From Symsagittifera roscoffensis (Eukaryota; Xenacoelomorpha; Acoela; Convolutidae), in the NCBI RefSeq assembly GCF_963678635.1, contig NW_026971067.1, positions 121,561 to 185,560 of the forward strand: a stretch of 64,000 bases of DNA, read 5' to 3'. How positions within the stretch are numbered: position 1 is the first letter of the stretch; each line of letters begins with the position of its first letter. The notes below the pieces were generated by a model. The model did no database searches. It saw only the letters and a list, made by a program, of their open reading frames with translations, and had not been told where the DNA came from. A program made the translations under genes and the position numbers. Of the stretch, positions 42,548 through 54,010 are shown piece by piece.

Positions 42548-44612
42548 TCCGTAAAATCCAGTTAAAGTTACACTGTTTGCTAGTGTCTGTGCATAATTGT
42601 AGTTGGCTGTATGCGTTTTTTAGATCTAGATTACTAAACCAAACTTCCCCTGAATCTTTGCTTGACAGTTGAAGAGCAATATTATCGATCAGTTCATGTA
42701 TGTTTGGCATCTGGTACTTGTTCTTGAATATCTGATTATTTAATAGTTTCGAATCTAGTGCCAACTTGATACTACCGTCTTTTTTTCTTGTAATCACAAT
42801 TGGGCTTATAAAACAATCTTCGTCGCATTTGTTCAACTTTATGATATGCCCCTCTTTTTCCATTCTATTTAGTTCCGTTTTTACATTATCGAGTAGATGT
42901 AAGGGAACTCTTCTACCTTTGGTTTGGATAGGTTTGAATGGGGAATGGAAATGAGTAACTTTTCTGTCCGAAGGTATTTTTCCCACTCTGTTAAATAGCC
43001 CTTTGTACCTATGATACAGATTAAGGGTCGTATCTGAATAATTATTTAACTTACACAACTCTGGGCGTGATATGTTGTTGACGGGTAGTAGAGGCTGTCG
43101 TTGGGCTATCTCTATTCCAATTCTCGGGAGATTGTCGTTACCCAGAATGTTCCTCTCATGTCCAGAAGTGATAAAAAATGGAGTTTCGTCCGCGGTCCAT
43201 CCATTGGATTTTAACCTCACTACCACCTTCCCGATGATGTTGATTGTGTCATTAGTGAATCTGCAGTATAGTTCCCTCGTTTTCTTCTCAACTGGCTGAA
43301 TCTTCAACTGTGGATTTCTCAGCTTCAATTCGTGAAGTACATTTTGTTTCAGGAAGCTCACTGGGCTTGCCGAATCCACTGGAATGTTCAGGTTGACTAT
43401 CGCGTCGTCTCCTAAACCGATGTTGACAAGTTTCTTGGTTTCCAAGCCATTGGTATCGTAGATTGTTCTAATGTTGAGAACTGAATAGTCATCGTTATCA
43501 CTTATCCCCTCTTCGGTCCAAGCGTTAATCACTCCACAAAAATTTTCTTCGCTTCTCATCTGAAGATCTTCTGGGGAATATGAACAATTCTGACTATTTA
43601 CAGCTTCATCTACAGTATTTACAGCGGGTTTTCTTCCTTTCGATTTACAAAGTCTTCCAAAATGTACTTTATATTTACAAATATTACACACGATTTCTTT
43701 CGCCGGACACACATTCAGATGACCCTTGGTAAACGCATTCCCGCATTTCATACAAGTATTTGATCTTTCTATGTTTAAGCTTGGTTCCTTTTTAACGTTG
43801 TTGAAGTTTTTGTACCCTCTCCCACTATTTCCTGTCGTGTTGAAAGATCTAGTCATGTTGGTCAGTTTGAGGTGGTTATAGTAGCCTTTTTCGTCAATTA
43901 TTGCTTGGTTTAGTGCATCCAATGGATTGAGGGTTTCTGAAAGTAGTCTACGTTGTAAGTCGCAGTTTTTCATGTTAAAAATAAATACGTCTCTAATCCA
44001 CTCCTGTTCTGCATTAATTCCAATTTCACATGATCTCGCCAAATCTGATAACGCGCCCCAAAATTGTTCATAGGATTCTCTATCCTTTTGTTTCCTGCTC
44101 AATAGTTTGTATCGTTCAAATGTTATGTTGGTTGGTTTGATAAAAGCCAATTCTAGCATTTCGTAAAATTCCTTGAATGAGATTCCTAGGATTTTTACCC
44201 TTGGATGTTTCTGGGCGAAAACTCTTTTGCCTTCCGCTCCTAAGGCCAAGTATAGAATTGACCTTACTTTTTTGTCGGCCTCGTATCTCCTCATTCCTCC
44301 GAATTTCCTCTTTTCTTCTGCTAGTCTTTTCTCTTCAGCGTGTTCATAGACTCGCATTGTTTCTTTGTTCCTGGCCTCCCTGGCTTTCCTCTGTTGGTCA
44401 GTTTCTGACTCCTGGGCACCTTCTAGGATCGGTAACGTCGTCTCCCCTTCCATTGGTTCTTTAAGGTTGTCTAAGTCTAGATTTTCCTTCGCGATAATGG
44501 CCAAATGGAATTGGTCTATCCAATTGTTCCATTGGGTGGGGGGTTCAACCGTGTGGTTCGGCCAAAAGGCGGGTATTCCCCTCAAGTTCGAATCAGTTGT
44601 TGACTGCGCCAT
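42432..44612 (-). pseudogene. Gypsy Gag-protease-RT (N-terminal part)
   Basis: 726 codons from 44612. Gag begins with a motif shared with its relative (FWPNHTVEPPTQWNNWIDQF) and has a helical capsid-like region (about residues 90-260). Two zinc knuckles follow: CMKCGNAFTKGHLNVC and CNICKYKVHFGRLC. The protease-like region has VDSASPVSF (an S-A where D-T/S-G is usual, so activity is doubtful). RT begins near residue 590 (SPIVITRKKDGSIKLALDSK, DLKNAYSQLQL). After CNFN the frame is lost: compared with 61005-61060 about 40 bp encoding the next RT block is missing, and the true frame continues in 42547-39161. Confidence 0.85.
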
Positions 44613-44819
44613 AATAAAAAGTTAAGATGTACCACTGGTAACTATTATATCTAACTAAGTTAAAAAGAGAATAAAAGTAATGGTTGAATTAAAACCGACT
44701 GTAGTCTAAAAAGAGCAACTAGTGACTCGAAGTCCACTGGACTTCGTAGAGTTAACATTGACTGGTACGTAATTAGGTAATAGAGGTCAAGGTTATAACA
44801 TACTAAAAATACTGAATCA
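44613..44819 (-). other. Gypsy leader / possible short 5' LTR remnant
   Basis: About 200 bp between the gag start and the resumed array. A possible LTR-like TGTTATAACC start (near 44797, - strand) and TTACCA end are visible, but there is no second copy to confirm. An internal inverted pair GAAGTCCA/TGGACTTC (about 44728-44747) forms a small hairpin. Confidence 0.4.
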
Positions 44820-45312
44820 CAACAAACATTTTAACACAAAAGTTTGCAGAAATTTGTTTCACGGAATGGTTCCCTCGGTCGAAAAGTAAATCTTCTAAGA
44901 CAAATATGATAAAATAGAAGAACAAAAAATTAAACGATAAACATGAAAAAAAAACCTGAAAAAAATGCCATGAAAAAAATACATTTAACATTTTAACACA
45001 AAAACTTGCAGAAATTTGTTTCACGGAATGGCTCGCTCGGTCGAAAAGTAAATCTTCTAAAACAAATAGGATAAAATAGAAGAACAAAAAATTAAACGAT
45101 AAGCATGAAAAAAACCTGAAAAAAATGCCATGAGAAAAATACAGTTAACATTTTAACACAAAAATTTGCAGAAATTTGTTTCACGGAATGGTTCGCTCGG
45201 TCGAAAAGTAAATCTTCTAAAACAAAACTTGAAAAAATAGTAAACTAAAAACTAAACGATGAAACAAAACCTAAAAAAATGCGGTGAGAAAAATACATTT
45301 AACGTTTTAGAA
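44820..45312 (+). repeat. ~160-bp tandem array (right part)
   Basis: Three further units with GTAAAT donors at 44886, 45048 and 45208, and a degenerate partial unit to about 45312. Same unit as 38164-39176. About 85 bp of a unit is missing at the junction with the gypsy insertion. Confidence 0.9.
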
Positions 45313-45521
45313 CAAAAACAAAAATTTGTTGAAAGATTTTTTTTGCGAAGATGCAAAAAGGAATCATCGCTTTCAAGATATTTTTTGAGAAAAAAAACCT
45401 AATCGAATTTATTTTTAATAGCTGAAAAAATCGAGATGATGGAGTTTTTAAAACATAATTAAATTCTCCTGCTGAACTTATTATGACCTTGACTCTTTTT
45501 AACGATTTTTCATTTATGCAG
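45313..45521 (+). other. End of the repeat-filled anoctamin intron
   Basis: Short AT-rich stretch before the acceptor of the TM2 exon. Nothing else seen. Confidence 0.6.
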
Positions 45522-45666
45522 TTACGTGGACTTGCGTGACGACAACAGTACAAATTCTACCCTGTCAGTGACAGAGATTCTTGAAGTGGTGAATACTTCA
45601 GTGGACAATGAACTAACCCCCTACTACAGTCTCATGATATGTCTCTGGGCCACTATATTCTTAGAG
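45522..45666 (+). CDS. Anoctamin (TMEM16) exon, TM1-TM2 loop and TM2
   Basis: Acceptor TTTATGCAG before 45522, donor TTAGAG|GTAGGG after 45666. One nucleotide completes an Asn codon from the 38190 exon, then a loop with NSTNSTLS sequons (extracellular), ending in YYSLMICLWATIFLE. WAT.FLE is the conserved end of TM2, normally followed by FWKR. The loop lacks the Cys cluster of many vertebrate anoctamins, so either this is a Cys-poor subfamily member or a small exon was missed. It ends in phase 0, the phase in which the - strand exon at 6127 begins, although one linker exon is expected between them. Confidence 0.9.
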
Positions 45667-45884
45667 GTAGGGTAATATTATACAACATTGTAGTCAAGTT
45701 GGCGGCGCGGATTTTTCTTTTTTTGATTAAACGTTTTGATTTTCGAAGCTTTCCCAAAATGTAAAAACGCAACTTAGTTTTTTAAAACATCAAAAAAAGT
45801 TTATCAAACTAAAAGATCAAAGAAAATTTTTTATTAAAAAAGAAATATCTAAAAATAAAGTTTTTGAAAAAAAAATGTAACGAA

Positions 45885-46294
45885 TGAGTTATGACTGGGG
45901 TGTATAACTCATAGAGTAATTTCGGATAGGGTACACCGTCTGCTCGTCACGCTATCTTATTTTCGGCCGGATAGATTCGTGCAACTTCTTAGTCTAATAC
46001 CGATCCTAGTCTTACTCTTATACTATCTAGTCTCAGGTTGTTTAACTAGTCTCTGCTAGGCTCAATAGATCTAGGGTATACTGGTTTATTGCGGCTGCTG
46101 AAGTGCTCGGGAGAGTCCAACTAATTTCTAAGTTAAATTCAAATCTCTCTGGTGCTGAAATTACAAGTAACTTCAGCACTTACAAATAAGTGGGTTGTTA
46201 GTTAGATGGATCATGATTGGTTAATATTAAATACTTTACATTGGTAAAACATTTAATTTATCCAATCATAAAATATAGTTTAGATCAGGTTCCA
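45885..46294 (-). repeat. Third LTR of the 18.85-kb element family, with internal 3' end
   Basis: The reverse complement matches the LTRs at 7253 and 25698 over 410 bp, starting TGGAACC (46294) and ending AACTCA (45885). On its inner side (46295-46316) the same sequence as before the 3' LTR at 25698 is present (AACTCTGTAAAACCCGGATGGG), so this is the 3' end of an element whose body is cut off by the gap at 46317. It differs from both other LTRs near its end (ATACACCCCAGTCAT versus ACCCTTCGGTCCT) and at a few single positions, so it is a separate copy or allele. Confidence 0.9.
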
Positions 46295-46316
46295 CCCATC
46301 CGGGTTTTACAGAGTT

Positions 46317-46339
46317 NNNNNNNNNNNNNNNNNNNNNNN
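46317..46339. other. Assembly gap (23 N)
   Basis: Run of 23 N immediately after the internal edge of the third LTR copy, so the element body expected here is missing. Confidence 1.
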
Positions 46340-46399
46340 GCTGCTTCAATCTCATATAATTTTTCTCCGGGTATTCTATTTGACTTCAGTTTGGACAAA

Positions 46400-47640
46400 A
46401 ACCATCATTATCCCCGAGGAAGTGAATTTCAATGAATTTTTCTCGTACCGGATGTTTCAGTCCAAAATTTAAGACATCCCGCACCCACTGTGGCAAAATC
46501 ACTTCACCTGCGATTCCTACTGACCTATCAACCAAGTTTTTTCATGGTCTATCCTGTCTTTTCGAAAGTTTTTCAAGCATTTCTTTGTGTCGGCTTATCA
46601 GGTTATTCACACTACACCTTGCTTGCAGATTCACGTAGAATGTTGCCGAAGGCCACCACTTCTCATGTATACCCCTTCTCATTACCTCCCTTGCTCTTGC
46701 TAGGTTACCCGATGCCTTATTACTATCTGCATTTGTATGGCTTATCTCAAATGGCAGGAGTCTCAATTGAAAGCTGTACACCGCTTGATCCGACAAAACA
46801 CCGTTTTCAGGCACGCAAAATTGTAAAAATCTGGACTAATGTCGTTATCGAGACATTTTCTCAGAAAGTTAAATCTCAAAAAACTGCTATTAAATTTATT
46901 AAAAAGTTTTTTAAATAGTCTATCACAAGTTTTCAGTTGATTTGTTTTTCAGGACCAATCTAAGTAATAGTGGTGGCAGCGAACTTGCGGTCATCTCTTC
47001 TTCGCAGGCCAGGAGCACTTAGATTCATATGGCACTCGGCAAAGAAATAACAATACCTTACAACTTTTTGGTCGTTCGTCTCCAGCTGAAGGCTCCCAGC
47101 CAACACCTCTGCCCTCCGCGCCTTTGCCCGTCGGCGTTCCTGCGATGGTTTCTTGATCTGGGCCCGTATCTTTGAGAAAAAGCCTGGCAGGTGGTCTTGA
47201 TGGGACAGAACAAACCGTAGCGACTTCAATTCCAATACACTTGACTGATGCAGTTGAAGATACTCTGAGGAACGCAGGATTCTGTCTCTTGCTTCTAGAG
47301 ATAAGGGTACCGGTTGTCCTTATATCGACTATCTCTGTCTTCCGCAGCTCCTTAAAAAATCGGGAGTGCTCGTTCTCCTGCAGTAGACAATGGCACTTAC
47401 TTTTTTCGTTTCGATTGTAGATACGCCAATCGTTCATCGATTGGGCAGGGCAAATAATTGTGAGTGCGAGAGGATGATATGCTGTTGTTCAGCATATCGT
47501 GCCAGAGGATAATTTGCTCACTGGTCAGAGGTTGCTGTTCCATCAAAACTCGCAAAATATTCCGCCTGTTCAAGATATTGGAGTTCAAGGAAAGGCCGGG
47601 ACTTCGTAGACCTTCTGCTCCGTCTTTCTCCGTTCAGATG
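46400..47640 (-). pseudogene. Penelope-like element, N-terminal remnant
   Basis: On the - strand, fragments in several frames: a 63-codon piece (47588-47397), a 148-codon piece (47437-46991) and a third part (46814-46400) with ASGNLARAREVMRRGIHEKW and EVILPQWVRDVLNFG..KHPV. The last phrase resembles the segment shortly before the RT domain of Penelope-like elements. The 47.0-47.4 kb piece is loosely like 55.1-55.4 kb (both have LIS.RKQ-type and GAEGRG runs), supporting two copies of one family. No RT follows; the sequence ends at the scaffold gap. Confidence 0.45.
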
Positions 47641-47869
47641 ACACTATTGAAATCATGAACAAGAAGCGGGAGTAACATTCTCTACAAATGGAAGAAATTA
47701 ATCACTATTTTCTTTAAAGGAAAATAACAGCTCGTTAGAATTTAAAAAAAAAAGGTTATAAAAAATTTAAAATGTTATTTCAAACGTTATCGCACGTTTT
47801 GTGCATCATCACAATTATAATTTTTTAAAAAATATTCACAAAACGATCAAAGTCTGAAAAAAAATGACA

Positions 47870-49640
47870 TACAAAAAACATGCTTTGATGTTTTTTGCTT
47901 AATATTATGAACTCAGATTTCTTTGTGTTGAGCTTTAAAGGATGTTTTGTGAAGTACAGAGAAAAAAAATCCTACAGGATTTTGCAGTTGCTGTAGATCA
48001 TTTTTGATTTGATTATCATCACAAAATAGAGGTGTATCATCTGCATAAGGTACCACTTTGCAAGAATCAGTTAAAATTTTGTTCAAGTCAGTCATTTATG
48101 TATAGGTTGAAAATAAGGGGTCCAAAAATTGAACCTTGAGGTACGCCTTGGTGAAGTGTGATCCAATTGGTTGCAGATTTACTTACTACAGTTTTCTGTT
48201 GCCTGTTTTTTATAAAGCTATGAAACGTTTCAATTGTTGACTCAGAGAATAATAAGTCATTCAATTTAGTCTTTAAGTGTTCGTGATTGATTGAATTGAA
48301 CACTGTTGATAGATCTACTAAAAATACAGCAACATATTTGTTTGCATCCATTGATTTGCGGAAAAACTCAGTGCACTAAACGTTGAATACGAAATTCTAA
48401 TACCAAGTTGGCTGTTGCTGAGCAGTTTATTAGTTAAAATTTAATAATTGATATGTTTGTTTTGTACTTTCTCAAAAACTTCAGAGAGTTAACCTGTTAT
48501 GAAGATTGATAATTTTTTTTTGGTCATCTTTTTTGCATGTTGGGGTAACAATTGCTCTTTTGAGTCTTGTTGGAAAAAAATTGTACTTAATAAATCCGTT
48601 TAGAAGAAATGTAAGTAGTTGATATATTTCAGTGCACCCATTTTTCAGAGCCCAGGCTGGAAGATCAGAAGTTCCGGGTGGTATATTTGCGTTTAAAGTC
48701 GTCTTTTTAATTTTTTAAATTCAACTTCACCTACAAACCGGAAACAAAGCTTTCGTTTGCTTTCCTTCTGGTCCCCGACACTTTTATTATCTTTTTCCTC
48801 TGAAAGACATCCGACTCTAGAAAACTTGTAATTTAATACATTTGCCATTTTGAAGTTATTTGTTATTGCTTAATACTTGTTATTGCGAAATGAATTTTTT
48901 AATAGTGTAATTTTGTTGTGTCATTTATTATATTCCCTTTCTGTCGCTCAGTTTTAATGAGATTTAAAAAAATTGAAATGATACTATCGTATTTCAGGTT
49001 GACTTTTGGTTTGTCATTACGAATATAGACTGTCTTAAGTGGTGTGGATCTATTCAGGCAGCTTACTTCATTGGAATATGAAACGTTGAAACTTTTTCAG
49101 GGTTATTTTACCTGCAGAAAGACTCTCAACTAATGCTTGTTAGGACAGTTTCAACAATTTTCCAAATATTTTGATCTATCGCAGATTGGGCGCGTAAGCT
49201 TTTACAGTCTAGCTTTAATTCAGATATCAAAAATGTAGCAAAGTGATCAGTTATAATAGTTGGAACATAATTTAAAATTTTGTTCTTCAATTCAGTTGAG
49301 TTTAAATCTGTGATAATGTACTCAATCAGTGTTTTTAAATGAGTTGTTATTGATTTATTGACAATTTCTAAGTTAAAGGGCATTGAAATTATATCAGAGG
49401 ATTCCTTTTCTTCAGTATTTAATTTGTTGTAGTTGCCCATGAGAACAATATTCAAATAACAGGATTGTGCGAAGCGAACTGATAGAGCAAGTTCTTCGAC
49501 AAACTCTGTTTTGTTAGGTTTATTTAGATTACAGGAAGTATTTAATAAGGCTGATCTTTCAGTTATGTTCTTTGATGATTTAAATTCTACCCAATTGCTG
49601 TCATATTTTTGATGAAATACGTTTAAATCTGTGCATAGTT
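47870..49640 (-). pseudogene. Decayed LINE (endonuclease and reverse transcriptase)
   Basis: Read on the - strand: an apurinic-endonuclease-like piece (49455-49126) with MNIVLMGNYN, LIEYIITD and TDHFATFL; a pre-RT/RT start near 48690-48540 (IPPGTSDLPAWALKNG, FLLNGFIKYNFFPTRLKRAI); the RT core (48351-48088) with VFLVDLSTVFNSINHEHLKT and GVPQGSIFGPLIFNLYIND; and YADDTPLFCDDNQI (48095-47913), which carries the catalytic YADD. Frameshifts separate the pieces. It is a different LINE lineage from the one at 1-2480, and no tail is identified. Confidence 0.85.
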
Positions 49641-52600
49641 AAGGGTGTAAGATCTCAGGCTGAGTATCATGACTCCCCCTTTTTTTGGCTTGCGGCTGCT
49701 GATCTATCACATCGAAAGGTGACAAAAGGATCACTATCTAGTGTACATAAGTTGTTATGATTGGACTCATTAAACCATGTCCCAGAAAATTCACACATTG
49801 TGTTTAACCACATGCATTTCCTAGTATTTTCCGACAAATTCTTTTTTGTTTAAATTGCTGCAGTTTAAGTGTAGAGCTTACGTTGTTTTTTTAATCGTTC
49901 AGTCTCTCCGATATGTCAATAAGTTGATTAAATGGACCTGGATTTGGGTTTTTGTCGCCGCATCAAAAAAGTAATTTTGACAATAAAGTTAATAACACGA
50001 GAATTATTAATATTAGTAAAAAGAAAAATATCAATAATAATGATAAAGGTAAGGTGCGCATGAGAGGCACTATAGTGATGTTGATGTTATTACTGAGAGC
50101 CACCCAATTTGACCTCATAGAAAAAATTGGCAGTCCATAGTAATTATTTTTTTGAGTTTGTTCAACTCTCGAAAAATGATTATTTTGTTGCAATCGATGA
50201 GCATAAGCACAAAGAAGCAAGTCAAAAGGTTTTTTGTTAACATTGACATTGTTGAAAACTCCAAAACAATAATACTTGACTTATATCAATACCTTTTTAA
50301 CTAGCTTTAGCGATAGTAACTCTGCATTAAACTCTATGAGGGGTTTGGATTCATAGCAAGATTATTGAAACTACTGCGTGACCGTTGATAGAGATGGATC
50401 CGATTTACAGAATTGTTTTGCTTTTGATTGTTGAATTTTTTAACAGTTTTTGGGCCGGGTGGTTTTTAAAGTTTTGGCATAGGAAAGATTCGTAAAAAAC
50501 GTACACCATGCGCAATTACGCTTTTTAGTTCCGAGGTTGGATATTTAGTTAACACTTTCAGTTTTTCCTCTGTGCGACTGTCCCTATATGAATGGATTAT
50601 CGTGTCGTTGGGCATAGTTTCTGTTCTGATTCGAGCTGTGATACTAAAATACATAATTAGTTTTTAGTTTCTTCGGAAATTTTTAAGAGCTCAAATTCAC
50701 GTGTATCTGGGGTCCTGGTACTGAAATTTTGGGGGCCTGACTCCTGGATCTGTCCTGCAATTCTATTCGCCCTTCCCCTGATTGGTTAGTGATGTTAAAA
50801 ATCTTTCTACAGTCCTCTTTTGGTCGTAAAGATATGCAGAACACTTTTATGCAGAACATTTTTACAACACTTTTATTAAGTTATACAAACTCATCAAATG
50901 TTAAATTATGGCTAAACCAGTTTAAATAGTAGATTAGAAGAACTTATCCCCAGGAAAGTGCAGAGTTAGAGTGTATATAGTAATCAGAAGTTCGAGTGTA
51001 AGTACTATAGTAATGAGTATGCGTGTAGACCAAATGAATTTTCGGAAATCCAGAAATTTTCATATAGGAAATATCGGATAGTTATATGAATTTATTTTCA
51101 ATTTGGTTTTCCTATTTTACTTGGTAGCATGGAAAAATCTTTGAGTTCGCTTTTTGTTTTCAAAATTTCGATTTTTTGATTTCCAAAATTTTTTTACAAT
51201 TTTAAAAAATTGAATTGAGTTACTTGAGATTTAGGAGTTTTTGCTGAGTTTTGAGATGTTTTTTGTCGTAAGAAAAAAATGGCACCTGTTATTTTTTGAA
51301 ATTTTTCATGAAGGCTTAATCATGAAAAAATCATTAGAAAAGAAAATCGACTGTCTTCTAGCTGTAAATTTTGGGTTCGAGCTCTTAAAGACAATTAGAA
51401 GATCAAAATTACAGTTGTTATTTTCATCGACGGCATGTAACAGTGACGGATACTCGGATAGCCGAAAAACGAACGCGTTTCCTGATAGCTGAAAAAATAG
51501 TGTTACAGAACAGCCAAAAAATTTTTTGTTCCATGATAGCCAAAGTTTTGCAATTTTCTCGGGCCAAAATTGAATCGCTGAAAATTAAAAGAGAGGAGGT
51601 TTCTAAAAAACGAAAACAAAATAAAAGTCCATATTTACTATACTTTTGAAGAAATTTCCGATATATCAAAATTCTAACGTTTTCGCTACTATGTGCGTTT
51701 TCAGGCTTTCAATAATCACCTTATCTGAAGGACAATAAAACATCAATTTAGAAAGGTTATTTACAAAAGTTCACATAAATTTTGGTTCTAAATCATCAAG
51801 TTAAAATTGAGCCAAAAACAGTTTGTCTCGTTTGTCTGGAAGTGTCTGAGTAATATTTTTGATTTAAAAAAGGTTTTTGATCCGTTTTTAAATAAAAAAA
51901 CTAAAACTATTTTGGGACAAAATTTTCAGTGTCAATTCACTGCTACTAAACTCATCACGCAAGTTCAAGCCCGGTTTTTCTTTCCTGATAAGCATTGCCG
52001 CTAGATTGGTTGTTCGAACTATCTAGAATTTTCCAAGTAACACCTACGCTATTTCCCTCAAATCTGCCTTATTTATGGTGAAAGCCTACCGCTGAGATTG
52101 TTTTCTCGTACCTCTCATTTCTTGTGGTCGAAGAAGGAAAGAAAAATATAAACTTACATTTTTGCAACATCAGGTTTAAAAGTATTAACCTTTTATAAAA
52201 TGATCATTGAAGATATTTTTGATTAAAAAAAAATTCCTAACGTTTTGGCAACAATGTGAACCGTCACGATTTGCAAAAATAACTAATCTAAATGACGATG
52301 AAAAATCAATTTCCAGAAGTAAATTACAATATTTCATATAAATTTTGGTTCTAAACCATCCTGTTCAAAATTTAGCCTGTCACAGCTGAACACTTATTTT
52401 TAGATTAAAAGACTTCTAACTTCTACAATTACTTAAAAGCTTCTTTTTAGTTTGTCTGGAAGTTTCTGAGTCTTAATTTTGACATGCACATTTTGAATTA
52501 AAAAACTAAAAATAATTTGGGATTAAATTTTCAGTCAACTCCTTGCTCCTAAATTCATCGCGCGTGATCAGGCCCTGTTTCTCTCTCCTGATATTTATTG
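49641..52600. other. No recognisable gene
   Basis: About 3 kb of AT-rich DNA with short open frames that show no motifs. Some may be 5' remains of the LINE (to about 49870). Confidence 0.5.
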
Positions 52601-54010
52601 CCTCTAGTGTTAACAGTTTTGTTTGGTTCTTCGACCTATCTATATTTTGCAGACTAACACCTGCGCTATTTCCCTCAAGGCTGCGTTGGTCGAGGTGGAG
52701 ACCTACCGGTGAGTCTGTTTTCTTATGTTCCTCAAGTTTAGTGGTCTAATGTCGAACAGTTTGGCCAACATAGGTGGAAGTGCATCCACTACATGAAAGC
52801 TTGTAAGCCATTCTTAAATTTAGGCCATTAGAAAACGCTGGTTTCAGCGTTGGTAAAAAAAGATTCTAGTTTTCTTGTAGTGAAAACCACTTGGACGTTG
52901 GTTGAGCTTTGTAACCTACTTGCAAAATATTGGCTTTGGTTACCTCTCTTTTGCACCATCAGCATTCAGGGCTTCACATCCTTTGGTGATTGAGTTGAAG
53001 AATTGTTCTCCAATTCTTCAACTTGCCCTTACCCTCGATGATTTTGCGCAGGGCGGCTGCTGTCACCTTTGCGGAGGGTACTGGTTTGTCAGCCATAGTG
53101 CCCCAAAAATTTCATAGCCTAATCAATTTGCACCCAGTAAATTTACTGCTAAACACTCTAGGTACAATGCATTGGATAACACTTCGCTTGTACTGAGTTG
53201 GGACGCAGGTCCTATAGCTCATTATAGTCCCAGCATCTGTTGATTTTTGATACCAACTGCTGGTTAAATCCTTATCCTGCGAAACATTTATGTTTAATTC
53301 GTGTAACGGCAGAATCCTCTCTGAATTGATTTTCTCTAGAGCAAACTGAAGATTTGTTTAAAGAAACGTGGCGGAATCGAGAAGACGAGTTGGCTCACTT
53401 TTAACTGTGCTAACAATGTTGTCCACATGACTGAGGAACAACTTTTATCTGTGGAGTATCCTTCTCATGGTACATTGTCAGACCAACTCGCTTATTGATG
53501 TCTTTACATCATTTGATATTTTCACGCCACAATTATGATACCAGCTTTAGCATCTTTTGCATACCACTACCTCTGATCCATATGTAACTTCCCTGCTGCA
53601 ACACAGACACAACCCGTTCCTTTAATCCACTGTCTGTATCTCCGTTCTCGCCGATATTTCTAGTTTAAAGCGAACTTGTACTCTTTCAGCCTTAGGTTTG
53701 CAAGAAATACAGCGCGGGAAGCGCCCATTGTAAGACCATCAACTTGAACATACCATGAATCACTACACTCAAAACATAGCTTGCTGACCGCGATATTCGA
53801 AAGCCCTTTCTTTGTCGCTCTTTGAAACTCAGGAGGATATTCCTGGCTGTACAGCTGCGGTAAGGCAATTTCAAATGATTCCTACAGGTGAACATTATAT
53901 GCTTAAGCTTTTAACACCAACAGATATTGTAGTGTCAAATGGATCAAAGCTTTTTAGTGTTTTCAATAGTTTATCGCGCATATTAGTTTCGTTTTCGGTA
54001 TTGTCTCCAT
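52600..54010 (-). pseudogene. Penelope-like element: RT and GIY-YIG endonuclease remnant
   Basis: On the - strand, in shifting frames: CFECSDSWYVQVDGLTMGAS then AVFLANL (about 53790-53690), matching the DGL.MG..L...LAN motif of Penelope-type RT; a damaged catalytic box (YVDNIV where YVDD is expected, about 53430); SSWYQKSTDAGTIMSYRTC and PTQYKRSVIQCIV (about 53290-53165); and a GIY-YIG-type endonuclease start with LSCSGCTSTYVGQTVRH followed by KLEEHKKTDSPVGLHL (about 52820-52700). This order (RT, linker, GIY-YIG) is diagnostic of Penelope-like elements. Many stops show that it is inactive. Confidence 0.82.

Larger units (their letters stand above)
39177..44819 (-). mobile_element. Mag-like Ty3/gypsy element, 3'-truncated, inserted in the tandem array
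   Basis: On the - strand: leader 44819-44613, gag-pro-RT frame 44612-42432, RT-RNase H-integrase frame 42547-39161. The coding region runs straight into array sequence at 39176 with no 3' LTR. The right-hand leader is only about 200 bp, so a full 5' LTR is doubtful. Two CCHC-type knuckles and a 180-residue spacer between RNase H and integrase are shared with the element at 58899-64000, so both belong to one group. Confidence 0.85.

Noticed and set aside
46490-46918. 142-codon + strand frame
   Set aside because: Antisense to the Penelope-like fragment, whose motif (LPQWVRDVLNFG) is on the - strand.
47172-47420. 82-codon + strand frame near 47.3 kb
   Set aside because: Complement of a longer - strand frame that matches the order of pieces at 55.1-55.4 kb.
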